Shown one piece after another: positions 48,304 through 57,567 of a stretch of 64,000 nucleotides of DNA. The stretch's first letter is position 1. The number at the start of each line of letters is the position of its first letter. Source of the stretch: Rhodospirillaceae bacterium (lineage in GTDB: Bacteria; Pseudomonadota; Alphaproteobacteria; UBA828). The position numbers and the translations under genes were made by a program. Under the pieces are notes generated by a model. It was not told the DNA's origin. It did not search any database and was given only the letters and a program-made list of their open reading frames with translations. The stretch lies in assembly GCA_002728135.1 (NCBI GenBank), contig PBVE01000002.1:327725-391724 (forward strand), written 5' to 3'.

Positions 48304-50151
48304 TTAGTTTTTTGAACCTAATCTTCTAATTGCAACAGTATTATTTTCTACCTCACGAGCCCCTAAAGCCACAATAATTGGTACTTTCGCAATACTATGC
48401 TCACGAATCTTATAACCAATCTTTTCATTTCTAATATCTAATTCAGCTTTAAGACCTTTAGATCTTAAACTATCCAAGACCTGTCTTGCATAATCATCTA
48501 TTTCATTTGTGATCGATGCAACTACTACCTGAAGAGGAGAGAGCCAAAGAGGAAGATTTCCACTATAATGTTCAATAAGAATACCTGTAAATCTCTCCAA
48601 AGAGCCAAATAATGCACGATGTAACATGACTGGCCTATGTTTTTCTCCATCGATGCCAATGTAATTTGCATCAAGCCTTTCAGGTAAGTTCAAATCGACC
48701 TGCAGTGTTCCACATTGCCATTCTCTTCCAATTGCATCTGTTAAAACAAACTCAATCTTGGGACCATAAAATGCCCCTTCACCCGGATTAACTTCATATT
48801 TATAACCCATACTATCGAGTGCTCCGCGAAGAGCAGACTCAAGCTTATCCCAAGTCTCATCAGATCCTATTCTAACTTCTGGGCGATCAGCAAATTTTAT
48901 CTTTACGTCAGCAAATCCGAAATCTTTATAAATGCTTAATATTAGCTCTACGACAGAACAACATTCATCCTGAACTTGTGATTCAGTACAAAAAATGTGT
49001 GCATCATCTTGAGTGAAAGCACGAACTCTCATCAGGCCATGCAATGAACCAGATGGTTCATAACGATGAACTTTTCCAAACTCTGCTATTCGCATTGGTA
49101 ACTCTCGGTAACTTCTAAGATTATTTCTAAATACCTGAACTCCCCCAGGACAATTCATTGGCTTGATTGCAAATATTCGACTGTCCTCGGTTTGAGTAGT
49201 GAACATATGTTGGCGAAAGGTTTGCCAATGCCCTGACGCCTCCCACATTGACCTATCCATTATTTCAGGGGTATTAATCTCAACATAACCCGCCAATTCT
49301 TGCCGCTCACGCATATAATCCACAAGTGAACGGAATAGCCTCCAGCCTTTTGGGTGCCAGAAAACAGCACCAGGTGATTCCTCTTGGAAATGAAAAAGAT
49401 CCATCTGTCGACCTAGTCGTCGATGATCACGTTTTTCAGCTTCCTCCAATCTTTGTAAATAAAGATCCAGCTCTTTTTTTGTTGACCAAGCCGTGCCATA
49501 AATACGCTGAAGCATCTCGTTCTGTGAATCACCCCGCCAATATGCACCTGCAACTTTTAAGAGTTTGAACGCACCCACACGACCAGTAGACGGCAAGTGA
49601 GGTCCTCGGCAAAGATCTACAAACTTTCCCTGCCTGTATATTGTGATAGGTTCTTCCTCTGGTAGCCCACTAATAATTTCTGCTTTATAGTGTTCCCCTG
49701 CTTGTGAAAAGAATTCTGTTGCATCATTACGACTCCAAACTTCACGTTCAATTTTTTCATTACGTGAAACAATATCCAACATTCGCTTTTCTATTAATTC
49801 CAAATCTTCAATTGAAAAAGGGGTTTCTCGAGCAAAGTCATAATAAAAACCATTATCTATTGCAGGTCCAATAGTCACCTGTGTCTCTGGCCACAGCTCT
49901 TTGACAGCCTCTGCAAGAATATGAGCAGAATCATGTCTTATAACTTCCAATGCCTCTTCATCTTTTTCAGTAATGATACGAATTTCTGCATCCTCGCTTA
50001 TTGGCAAAGAAAGGTCACACAGATCTCCGTTTACTTCTACTAGCAAAGCAGCCTTAGCAAGGCTTGGGCCAATGCTTGCTGCAATTTCTATACCACTCAC
50101 AGTGGTATCATATTCACGTGATGTGCCATCAGGGAGTTTAATGATAGGCAT
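48304..50151 (-). CDS. thrS: Threonyl-tRNA synthetase, apparently cut short by a nonsense codon
   Basis: Charges tRNA-Thr. The TGS domain (1-61), the editing domain with [15 protein letters not shown] and the Cys-containing LCRGPHLP site, the class II catalytic core ([46 protein letters not shown] and the Zn-site residues), and the anticodon-binding domain are all present. The frame stops after [10 protein letters not shown] at residue 615, about 25 short of the family. The lost part is a C-terminal helix of the anticodon-binding domain, still encoded in frame after the TAA. The shortened enzyme may still work, the stop may be read through, or it may be a sequence error. Confidence 0.93.
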   Translation of the reverse strand: MPIIKLPDGTSREYDTTVSGIEIAASIGPSLAKAALLVEVNGDLCDLSLPISEDAEIRIITEKDEEALEVIRHDSAHILAEAVKELWPETQVTIGPAIDNGFYYDFARETPFSIEDLELIEKRMLDIVSRNEKIEREVWSRNDATEFFSQAGEHYKAEIISGLPEEEPITIYRQGKFVDLCRGPHLPSTGRVGAFKLLKVAGAYWRGDSQNEMLQRIYGTAWSTKKELDLYLQRLEEAEKRDHRRLGRQMDLFHFQEESPGAVFWHPKGWRLFRSLVDYMRERQELAGYVEINTPEIMDRSMWEASGHWQTFRQHMFTTQTEDSRIFAIKPMNCPGGVQVFRNNLRSYRELPMRIAEFGKVHRYEPSGSLHGLMRVRAFTQDDAHIFCTESQVQDECCSVVELILSIYKDFGFADVKIKFADRPEVRIGSDETWDKLESALRGALDSMGYKYEVNPGEGAFYGPKIEFVLTDAIGREWQCGTLQVDLNLPERLDANYIGIDGEKHRPVMLHRALFGSLERFTGILIEHYSGNLPLWLSPLQVVVASITNEIDDYARQVLDSLRSKGLKAELDIRNEKIGYKIREHSIAKVPIIVALGAREVENNTVAIRRLGSKN

Positions 50152-50262
50152 CAGCGCTGGATCCTTTTTATTAATGGTTCGCTCAGGAGCGCTAACATTT
50201 TTGCTGCACTCTAGCTAGGATAGTCAATGAGTCAAGTTGGCAATAGAGTTAAATTCAAATAT

Positions 50263-51198
50263 CTATCTAAATATCATGTTGGTTTTTACTTTGCTAGCGA
50301 TCAAAGATTGAATATTTGTGCTCTGCAAAACCTTTATTGATGGGCCTCTTGGGGATGTTATAGAGGGCTCTGATGCGTGAGAAAAAAGAACCAATGAAGG
50401 GCAACCAGCTGAAGCAATCACATGCATGGGACCTGTATCGTTACCAACAGCTGCAGAGGCTTTGCGAGCTAGAGAAGCTATATCTGCAATATCAGTTTTT
50501 CCACAAAAATTATGAACTCCTCTGACATTTATTGCGATCTCGCTCATAATTTTACTCTCAGCATTTGAACCAATTAGTAATGGTGTTATGCCGTCCACCA
50601 AAAGCATTTCTGCAAGTTTACTAAAATGCATTACCGGCCAACGCTTTGCTGCCCTGTGGGGAGAACCTCCTGGAACAAACAATACAAATTTTTCTGGTAA
50701 ATCAAATTTGTTCAGTGATGAGCTTAACCAAGATATATCTGGCAATGGCACATCCAAAATACCTGCAATTTTCAATTGTTCAGCTTGGCGTTCAATTGTG
50801 TGCATATAGTCTCTATTCAAGTTATTATGTTCGTGAGAACAACCTCTAACAATACCTGACCATTCTGGTTTTGGGTTTGGGAATAGAAAAAAATAGCTGC
50901 TAGACCTCCTTGAGGTTTGTAGATCATAAACTCTCTTAAACAAATTATTTCTTAATTTAGTCCGCAAAGTTAAGAGATTTCTAATATTCCATATTTTTGG
51001 TCGCTCATCTGAAATCACTTGATCAAACCATCCACAATCTTTTGCTAATGGTATAAATTTAGGTGAGGTTAACAAAGTTATTGAATCATTTGAATGAAAC
51101 TCGCGTATTGCTTTGAAAGGACCAGTAGAAAGCACAAAATCGCCAAGAGCACCGTGCTTGATCACTAATATATTTTCTCTATCTACTTTCCCAATCAT
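50263..51198 (-). CDS. Glycosyltransferase family 9 (heptosyltransferase-like)
   Basis: A 311-residue GT9 protein: NILVIKHGALGDFVLSTGPFKAI at the N-terminus, LFVPGGSPHRAAKRWP in the donor-binding region, and AAVGNDTGPMHVIASAGCP, the GT9 signature. It would add a sugar to lipopolysaccharide core in the cytoplasm. It lies 40 nt after the GT4 gene and upstream of thrS on the same strand. Confidence 0.88.
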   Translation of the reverse strand: MIGKVDRENILVIKHGALGDFVLSTGPFKAIREFHSNDSITLLTSPKFIPLAKDCGWFDQVISDERPKIWNIRNLLTLRTKLRNNLFKRVYDLQTSRRSSSYFFLFPNPKPEWSGIVRGCSHEHNNLNRDYMHTIERQAEQLKIAGILDVPLPDISWLSSSLNKFDLPEKFVLFVPGGSPHRAAKRWPVMHFSKLAEMLLVDGITPLLIGSNAESKIMSEIAINVRGVHNFCGKTDIADIASLARKASAAVGNDTGPMHVIASAGCPSLVLFSHASEPSITSPRGPSIKVLQSTNIQSLIASKVKTNMIFR

Positions 51199-51238
51199 AA
51201 TGAGTTTTTTCTGTGATTAGCTCGGTTCATTTTTTATC

Positions 51239-52369
51239 TCAGTCTTCAAGTAATTCCTTATACACGTTAATTGTTGATTCAATCATTTTTTCCAAGCTAA
51301 AATTCTGTTTTATATGAAACATAGAGTTTTTTGCCAAAATGTCTCTAGATTCATTAGACAAATTAAGTGCCTGATTTAAAGCATCTGTCAGGCTATTTAC
51401 GTCACCTGGCTTGAACAACCATCCTGTTTTACCTGAAATTACTGTTTCTTTCGCACCACCGTGATCAGCCGCCACGACTGGCCTTCCCATTGATTCAGCT
51501 TCCGCTAGCACTCTCCCAAATGCTTCTGGGCGAATAGAAGTATTGACTACTACATCAGCCAGCATGTAAGCAGCTGGCATATCATCTGCCCCCCCCACCA
51601 ATCGTATAGTAGTATTAAGTTTCAATTCATTAATTTTATTTTCAAGAGTTTTCTGATAACTTACATGATCTGTATTCTCTCCAACAAAAACACAACAAAT
51701 ATCACTTCGATCTATTTTGGCTATAGCATTTATTAATAATTCATGTCCTTTCCATCTAGTAAGTCGTCCAGGTAGCATTACTACGGACACACCATCTGGC
51801 AATCGCCAACGTTCAGCCAAGTTGACCATTCTTGCACTTGTGACTGCACTTGGATTAAAGATTGAAAGATCCACCCCGCGGTGAACAATTCTTATACGTG
51901 CCGGGTCAGCACCATAAACATTCATAATGTGTTTGGCAGTGAAATTAGAATTAGTTATAACCAAATCACCTGATGTCATAATTGAGTTGTAGCGACGCTT
52001 TAACATCGTACTACTATTGTAAATACCCTGAACAGTTGTAAGAAAAGGTATATTTGTGCGTTTTGCCGCAGTTCGCGCACTCCAAGCTGGTGCTCTTGAT
52101 CGTACGTGGATAATGTCAGCATTTAGTTGTCTTATTACCTTAGTTAACCTAAAGATATTTGCCTGTATAATAATTGGATTTTTACTGTCAACAGGCAGTG
52201 TTATATGTTGAATTTTATGCCTTTCAAGATTTGTTACTAGCGGTCCTCCGGCAGAAACAACAACAGACCCCCAACCTGCAGCCTTTAGACCTCGAGCAAT
52301 ATCAACAACACCACGCTCAGTTCCACCGTTTGAATTTAGTCGAGGAATTACTTGTACAACTAGGGGCAT
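51239..52369 (-). CDS. Glycosyltransferase family 4
   Basis: A 376-residue GT-B glycosyltransferase with an N-terminal GGTERGVVDIARGL acceptor-domain loop, VVMLPGRLTRWKGHELLINA at the domain junction, and the ExxxxxxxE donor motif in PEAFGRVLAEAESMGRPVVAADHGG. It probably transfers a hexose to lipopolysaccharide or another envelope glycan together with the adjacent GT9 enzyme. Confidence 0.9.
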   Translation of the reverse strand: MPLVVQVIPRLNSNGGTERGVVDIARGLKAAGWGSVVVSAGGPLVTNLERHKIQHITLPVDSKNPIIIQANIFRLTKVIRQLNADIIHVRSRAPAWSARTAAKRTNIPFLTTVQGIYNSSTMLKRRYNSIMTSGDLVITNSNFTAKHIMNVYGADPARIRIVHRGVDLSIFNPSAVTSARMVNLAERWRLPDGVSVVMLPGRLTRWKGHELLINAIAKIDRSDICCVFVGENTDHVSYQKTLENKINELKLNTTIRLVGGADDMPAAYMLADVVVNTSIRPEAFGRVLAEAESMGRPVVAADHGGAKETVISGKTGWLFKPGDVNSLTDALNQALNLSNESRDILAKNSMFHIKQNFSLEKMIESTINVYKELLED

Positions 52370-52486
52370 ATCAGATCAGACCAGCAATTATTAAAATATA
52401 TTATTAATTTTCATATTAAAATTGGACTTGTAGAGCAAAAATAACCATATGCATACCTGAAAGATTTATTCAGGGTTTAGATATTC

Positions 52487-53275
52487 ATGTCTTCAAATAA
52501 AATGAAGAGCTCGAGAGCTCCAAAAATATTAAAACGTGCTAAAATGGAACCGCTTGCATACCACTCCATTGAGGGTTCATCACCAACCATTATATTTTTG
52601 GGTGGCTTAATGTCTGATATGTCTGGGACAAAAGCAACAACCTTAGAAAATCATTGTAAAGCTGAGGGAAAAGCTTTCATCCGTTTTGATTATACTGGTC
52701 ACGGAGCATCTGGAGGTAAATTCAAAAATAGTAATATTTCTGACTGGCACAAAGATACATTATCAATAATAGATCATGTATCCTCAGGTCCAATTGTTTT
52801 AGTCGGCTCCAGCATGGGCGGATGGCAAATGTTATTAGCAGCAAAAGAAAGGCCTGAAAGGGTTATTGGCTTGGTTGGGATAGCCGCAGCACCTGATTTT
52901 ACGGAAGATTTAATGTGGAATACTTTTTCAACTCAGCTACGTAATCAAATCGCGAACTATGGATACATAGAAGTTCCCTCAAAATATGATGATAGTTCCT
53001 ATCCCATATCTTTTAACCTAATTGAGGACGGAAGAAAAAATTTGGTCTTAAGAGAAAAAATTCCGTTCATTGGACCTGTACGGCTTCTCCACGGTATGTG
53101 TGATGTTGAAGTACCCTGGGAAACTTCTGTCAAAATTTCTGCTTGCCTAAGCTCTACAAATGTTATCACCACATTAATAAAAGATGGTGATCATCGACTC
53201 AGTGAACCAAAGAATCTCGAGCTCCTTAATCAAATTGTTTCCGAAGTTTCCAGTATACAAGGGAATATCGCTTGA
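52487..53275 (+). CDS. Alpha/beta hydrolase
   Basis: A serine hydrolase with the catalytic triad visible: Ser109 in GSSMGGW, Asp206 in GMCDVEVPW and His236 in DGDHRLS. The FLGGLMSDMSGTKA and RFDYTGHGASGG loops resemble ABHD10-type thioesterases. No signal peptide is seen, so it is cytoplasmic. Substrate unknown. It is directly followed by tlpA with a 1-nt gap. Confidence 0.83.
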   Translation: MSSNKMKSSRAPKILKRAKMEPLAYHSIEGSSPTIIFLGGLMSDMSGTKATTLENHCKAEGKAFIRFDYTGHGASGGKFKNSNISDWHKDTLSIIDHVSSGPIVLVGSSMGGWQMLLAAKERPERVIGLVGIAAAPDFTEDLMWNTFSTQLRNQIANYGYIEVPSKYDDSSYPISFNLIEDGRKNLVLREKIPFIGPVRLLHGMCDVEVPWETSVKISACLSSTNVITTLIKDGDHRLSEPKNLELLNQIVSEVSSIQGNIA

Positions 53276-53276
53276 A

Positions 53277-53867
53277 ATGTTTTTTGTGAGTAAAAATTCA
53301 ATTACAATTGTTCTTATCCTATTTATGTTTTTACCCTTTTCAACTAAGGGTTCAGCAGCATCTGAAATGACAAAAAAACTCCTCCAATTAAAAGAGACAA
53401 GTTTTTTTCAGGAAACCTTCGATATTGTCATTCACAATGAACCACGCATTGTTCCAGATGTAAAAATTATTAATGGCAACGGAGATGAGATAAATCTGTC
53501 AAACCTCTATGGAAAAAAACTATTAGCAATTCACTTTTGGGCCACTTGGTGCATCCCATGCATAAAGGAGCTTCCTACATTGGAAATGCTAGGATCAAGA
53601 ATTAATAATGAAAAATTTTTGATTGTCCCAATTTCAGTAGATCGTGGCAAGCCTGAAAAAATCAAAATATTTTATAACGATATAGATATTATTAACTTGC
53701 AAATTTTCATGGACAAACAGATGGCTGCAGCAAGGCTATTGAGAATAAGTGGGATCCCCACGACCATTCTAATAAACGAACAAGGCTATGAAATTGCAAG
53801 GGTAATTGGTGATAGAGACTGGTCTGAATCAAATATAATCAGCCTGATACAAAACCTTATAAATTAA
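53277..53867 (+). CDS. TlpA/ResA-like thiol-disulfide oxidoreductase
   Basis: A periplasmic thioredoxin-fold reductase. The signal peptide occupies 1-28 (hydrophobic ITIVLILFMFLPF), and the redox centre is Cys92/Cys95 in WATWCIPCIKELP. The cis-Pro is in SGIPTTILIN. ATG 53277 is chosen because a longer in-frame start at 53184 lies deep inside the hydrolase gene and hides the signal peptide. The next gene encodes CcdA, the membrane protein that would supply electrons to it. Confidence 0.87.
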   Translation: MFFVSKNSITIVLILFMFLPFSTKGSAASEMTKKLLQLKETSFFQETFDIVIHNEPRIVPDVKIINGNGDEINLSNLYGKKLLAIHFWATWCIPCIKELPTLEMLGSRINNEKFLIVPISVDRGKPEKIKIFYNDIDIINLQIFMDKQMAAARLLRISGIPTTILINEQGYEIARVIGDRDWSESNIISLIQNLIN

Positions 53868-53921
53868 AGTATAAGATTATATTTATGTCCTATAATTATG
53901 ATAAAAAAAATAACATGAGAA

Positions 53922-54671
53922 ATGGCGATGAATGAGCTCAGCACTATAGGAATTATTAGCGCTTTCGTTGCTGGAATAATTTCCTTTCTCTCACCTTGCG
54001 TATTACCTCTAGTCCCCGGCTATATTTCTTACGTTGCTGGCGGTACACTTGAGGATCTTACTGAACATAGTGACAAATCACGCCATCGTTTGGCGGCTAT
54101 ATTATTAAGTATATTTTTTGTTTTAGGGTTCAGCATAGTATTTATCGCTCTAGGTGCTAGTGCAAGTGCTGTAGGCGACTTTCTATTAAAATACAAAACA
54201 GAATTTGAATATGCAGCAGGTGGAATTATTGTAGCATTTGGCCTCTATCTAACAGGTATGTTAAAATTACCCATACTCTCAAGAGAAATGAGATTTGTTA
54301 GTCGATTCAAAGGGGGGCATCCAATAAGTGCTATTATACTTGGTATGGCATTTGCATTTGGTTGGACACCATGTATAGGACCTGTTTTAGGTAGCATTCT
54401 TACATTAAGTGCCAGATCTGGAGAAATAAGTAATGGGGTAATTTTATTAGCAATCTACTCTATTGGATTAGGTATTCCGTTTATTATAGCAGCTGGTTTT
54501 ACAGGTTTATTTTTAAAGCGTATCAAAACACTTCGTAAGATTGGAAGACCGTTCCAAATAATGACAGGTATTATAATGGTAGTCATGGGAATCTCAATGA
54601 TTACAGGCCACTTTAGAACATTTGGGTTTATTCTCATTGAAACTTTTCCCGGTCTTGCAACTATTGGATAA
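53922..54671 (+). CDS. ccdA: CcdA/DsbD-like transmembrane thiol reductant transporter
   Basis: A 249-residue inner-membrane protein with about six hydrophobic helices. The two redox cysteines sit in the conserved LSPCVLPLVPGYISYVAGG (Cys26) and FGWTPCIGPVLGSI segments. It carries reducing power from cytoplasmic thioredoxin to periplasmic TlpA-type proteins for cytochrome c maturation. The adjacent tlpA is the natural partner. Confidence 0.93.
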   Translation: MAMNELSTIGIISAFVAGIISFLSPCVLPLVPGYISYVAGGTLEDLTEHSDKSRHRLAAILLSIFFVLGFSIVFIALGASASAVGDFLLKYKTEFEYAAGGIIVAFGLYLTGMLKLPILSREMRFVSRFKGGHPISAIILGMAFAFGWTPCIGPVLGSILTLSARSGEISNGVILLAIYSIGLGIPFIIAAGFTGLFLKRIKTLRKIGRPFQIMTGIIMVVMGISMITGHFRTFGFILIETFPGLATIG

Positions 54672-54674
54672 AAA

Positions 54675-55559
54675 CTAATTTCTAAAATAATTTTTTTTCT
54701 GAGTTTCAATAATTGATTTTAACCCCTCTCTATATGTTGGATATTTTAATTCAACTTTGAGCTCCTCTCTTATTCGTTTATTATCAACTCGTCGATTGTC
54801 GTTATAAAAACTCCTTGCCATAGGAGATAATTCAGCATCTTGCAGATCTATTAATGGAGGAGGGGACAAACCAAGTAATTCGCATGCGTATAGCGTAACA
54901 TCTGAACTCGCAGCACTCTCATTATCACAAACATTGTATATGCAACCTGGATTAGGATCCTTAATTGATGCTTTTAATACACTGGCAATATCATCTACGT
55001 GTATACGAGAGAATTGATGACCTGGAACATTTATTCTCTTTGCCCTACCACTACGAACAGACTCAATTGCTGATCTACCTGGGCCGTAAATACCTGCTAA
55101 TCTAAAAATATGGACAGGTAAATGAAAATCAGAAAACAATTGTAACCATTCTTTCTCTGCGTGTAATCTCCGCTTGCTACGCATATTTGTTGGGTTGCAT
55201 TGGTATTTTTCGTCAACGTGTTTACCTTGAGAGTCCCCATAAACTCCTGTAGTAGAGAGATAGCCTATCCATTTCAAATTTTTAGCATTAGAAATTTCTT
55301 TACCGTGTATAGAAAGCACTGGATCACCGATAGCTGTTGGTGGAATTGAAACTAACAGGTGTGTAACATTAGATATTAACTCTTCAAACTTTGGTATCGG
55401 ATTATCACCATTGAAGATTAAAATCTGGCGAAAATTTTTATTTTGGAATAATTTATCTCGTTTTGTACCTTTAACTATCCACTTATTTGATCTTAGGGTC
55501 TTAGTTAAAGCTGATGCTGAATAACCGTAACCAAAACAAAAAAGAATGTTCTGGGGCAT
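54675..55559 (-). CDS. NAD(P)-dependent SDR/epimerase-like protein (YeeZ type)
   Basis: An extended short-chain dehydrogenase: an N-terminal FCFGYGYSASALTKTL nucleotide loop, STTGVYGDSQGKHVDE with the Ser/Thr-Tyr region, FRLAGIYGPGRSAIE and SRIHVDDIASVL. Such YeeZ-like proteins have no firm substrate. ATG 55559 has a GAGG Shine-Dalgarno at the right distance. It is convergent with ccdA, leaving a 3-nt gap. Confidence 0.82.
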   Translation of the reverse strand: MPQNILFCFGYGYSASALTKTLRSNKWIVKGTKRDKLFQNKNFRQILIFNGDNPIPKFEELISNVTHLLVSIPPTAIGDPVLSIHGKEISNAKNLKWIGYLSTTGVYGDSQGKHVDEKYQCNPTNMRSKRRLHAEKEWLQLFSDFHLPVHIFRLAGIYGPGRSAIESVRSGRAKRINVPGHQFSRIHVDDIASVLKASIKDPNPGCIYNVCDNESAASSDVTLYACELLGLSPPPLIDLQDAELSPMARSFYNDNRRVDNKRIREELKVELKYPTYREGLKSIIETQKKNYFRN

Positions 55560-55673
55560 CTTTACACCTCTTAGTATAGACAAAAAAATTAAAATTTTTA
55601 GAAGTTTTCATACTTTGTTAAAGTATAATAGTTGAAAACAATTTAGTTTTGAAATTTTTTTACAAACTAAATT

Positions 55674-56840
55674 CTACAAGTTTTTAATTGATTTCCATTC
55701 TCTAATTACATCTTGATCCATTTCTTCAGAAAAGAATTTTTTTTTGGCATCTAATGCTTTGTTTAATGAAAGACATCCAAGTGCCCATACTGCCATAGCC
55801 CTTACTAGAGAAGAACGATCCCTTAATTTTGAATACACAGGAATAACTAGACTTTGATCATTGCTATTACCTGCAGCTATTAAAACATTTCTTATAAAAC
55901 GATCTCTACCAATACGCTTTATTGGACTTTTTGAAAATCTAGATCGAAATGTAGTGTCATCTAGAGCAAGCAATTCTGTGATTCTTGGCAAACTCATCTC
56001 TGGTTTTGGTATAAACCTACTCTCATTAGTTTGACTTCCAAATTTATTCCAAGGACAAACAGCCAAGCAATCATCACAACCATAAATTCGATTTCCCATA
56101 GCCTTTCGGTATTTAGATGAGATATGCCCTTTATATTCAATCGTGAGATATGAAATACATTTTTTTGTATTAATTTTTCCAAAATTGTCTATTGCATCTG
56201 TTGGACAGATATTAATACATTTTATGCATTTTCCACATCTGTCTTTGGAAGGTCTACTAATCTCTAATTTTAGATTAGTAAAAATCTCACCTAGGAAAAG
56301 CCAGGAACCAAATTCTCGTGAAACCAAGTTGGTATGTTTTCCCTGCCAGCCAATTCCAGCTTTTTGTGCTATAGGCTTTTCCATTACTGGAGCAGTGTCT
56401 ACAAAAATTTTTGCGTCACCTCCATATTGAGAGATAAGCCACTTAGCTAAATGTTTTGTTTTTGACTTAATAACGTCGTGATAGTCACCCCCCCTTGCAT
56501 AAACTGATATTACTCCTCTTGATGGGAATGATAAACCTTGAAGGGGGTTATCTTTTGGACCATAGTTTAAACCTAAAGAAATTATAGTTCGAGTTTCAGG
56601 CCATAAAACTTTTGGAGAAATTCTTGCCTCAAGTCTCTTCGCCAACCAATCCATATCACCTTGCATACCTTCAGCTATGAACTTACGCATTTCAGAACTT
56701 TGTTTTAAAGTTGGGTAAGGAGAAGCAAAACCAATTATACTAAAACCAAGCTCAAAGGCTTTATTTTTGATATCAGCTGTACGCTTTTGAACTAAAAGTT
56801 CATTATCTTTCTGCGGGTTTTTAGAAGTCAAGGTCTGCAT
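55674..56840 (-). CDS. queG: Epoxyqueuosine reductase
   Basis: The last step of queuosine synthesis in tRNA, using cobalamin and two 4Fe-4S clusters. The first cluster motif is CGKCIKCINICP and the second CDDCLAVCPW; YARGGDYHDVIK and MEKPIAQKAGIGWQGKHTNL are family signatures. The C-terminus carries HEAT-like helices. Length 388 is slightly long because of a polar N-terminus that overlaps the upstream GST gene by 20 nt; a downstream start is possible. Confidence 0.94.
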   Translation of the reverse strand: MQTLTSKNPQKDNELLVQKRTADIKNKAFELGFSIIGFASPYPTLKQSSEMRKFIAEGMQGDMDWLAKRLEARISPKVLWPETRTIISLGLNYGPKDNPLQGLSFPSRGVISVYARGGDYHDVIKSKTKHLAKWLISQYGGDAKIFVDTAPVMEKPIAQKAGIGWQGKHTNLVSREFGSWLFLGEIFTNLKLEISRPSKDRCGKCIKCINICPTDAIDNFGKINTKKCISYLTIEYKGHISSKYRKAMGNRIYGCDDCLAVCPWNKFGSQTNESRFIPKPEMSLPRITELLALDDTTFRSRFSKSPIKRIGRDRFIRNVLIAAGNSNDQSLVIPVYSKLRDRSSLVRAMAVWALGCLSLNKALDAKKKFFSEEMDQDVIREWKSIKNL

Positions 56841-57492
56841 AATGCTTTGGAGGTGGGAATCCAGCTATATAATCAGTCAAAACACTACGGAAACTTGGTC
56901 TGGACTTTACTCTTGCATACCAATCTTTTGAACTATTTGAAACATCCCAAGGTACATCACCAAAGTAGTCTATAACACTAATTTGTGCAGCAGCCATAAT
57001 ATCACCCATTGAAAATTGATCCCCTGCTAGCCAACTTCTTCTATCAACTAAGTAAGCTATATACTCAAGATGTGTTCTAATATTTGTCAAACCTGCACGC
57101 ATAGCTGTTGAATTTGGCTCACCACGCTGGAGAAAACGTTTAACAAATTTTTCTCCATAAATATGTCTAGTAACTTCTGTATCAAACTTTTCTCCAAACC
57201 ATGCTACTAACCGCCGAACTTCAGCACGTGCTCGAGGATCTTCACCATATAAAGTTGGAGATTGGTATACCTCATCCAAATATTCACATATGGGTATGCA
57301 CTCTGAAACTATAGATCCATCTGATTCCTCAAGGATTGGTACATTGCCAGACGGATTTAAAACTAAAAAACCTTCCCTCCTCTCCCATACTTTTTCAAGT
57401 ACAAGGTCGAATTCAAGTTTCTTCTCGGCAAGAGCTAGTCTTGCAACACGGCACGTTGGCGATAGCCATATATGATAAAGTTTTCGCATCAA
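56821..57492 (-). CDS. Glutathione S-transferase family protein
   Basis: A 223-residue GST: the thioredoxin-like N-domain (KLYHIWLSPTCRVARLALAEK, PSGNVPILEESDGSIVSECIPI with the cis-Pro and Ser of the glutathione site) and a helical C-domain with LAGDQFSMGDIMAAA. Activity could be conjugation or reduction. It sits between htpG and queG on the same strand and overlaps queG. Confidence 0.9.
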   Translation of the reverse strand: MMRKLYHIWLSPTCRVARLALAEKKLEFDLVLEKVWERREGFLVLNPSGNVPILEESDGSIVSECIPICEYLDEVYQSPTLYGEDPRARAEVRRLVAWFGEKFDTEVTRHIYGEKFVKRFLQRGEPNSTAMRAGLTNIRTHLEYIAYLVDRRSWLAGDQFSMGDIMAAAQISVIDYFGDVPWDVSNSSKDWYARVKSRPSFRSVLTDYIAGFPPPKHYADLDF

Positions 57493-57567
57493 TAATAGTT
57501 TAACCCAAGCTGCCCTATTCAGGAAAGCTAGTTACAATTACATTGAATAAAGCCAGATTATAAAACT

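Noticed and set aside
48304..48306. UAA reassigned to glutamine to explain thrS
   Set aside because: Many other genes here (for example sdhA, sucC, atpA, rplT) end normally at TAA, so a changed genetic code is not supported.
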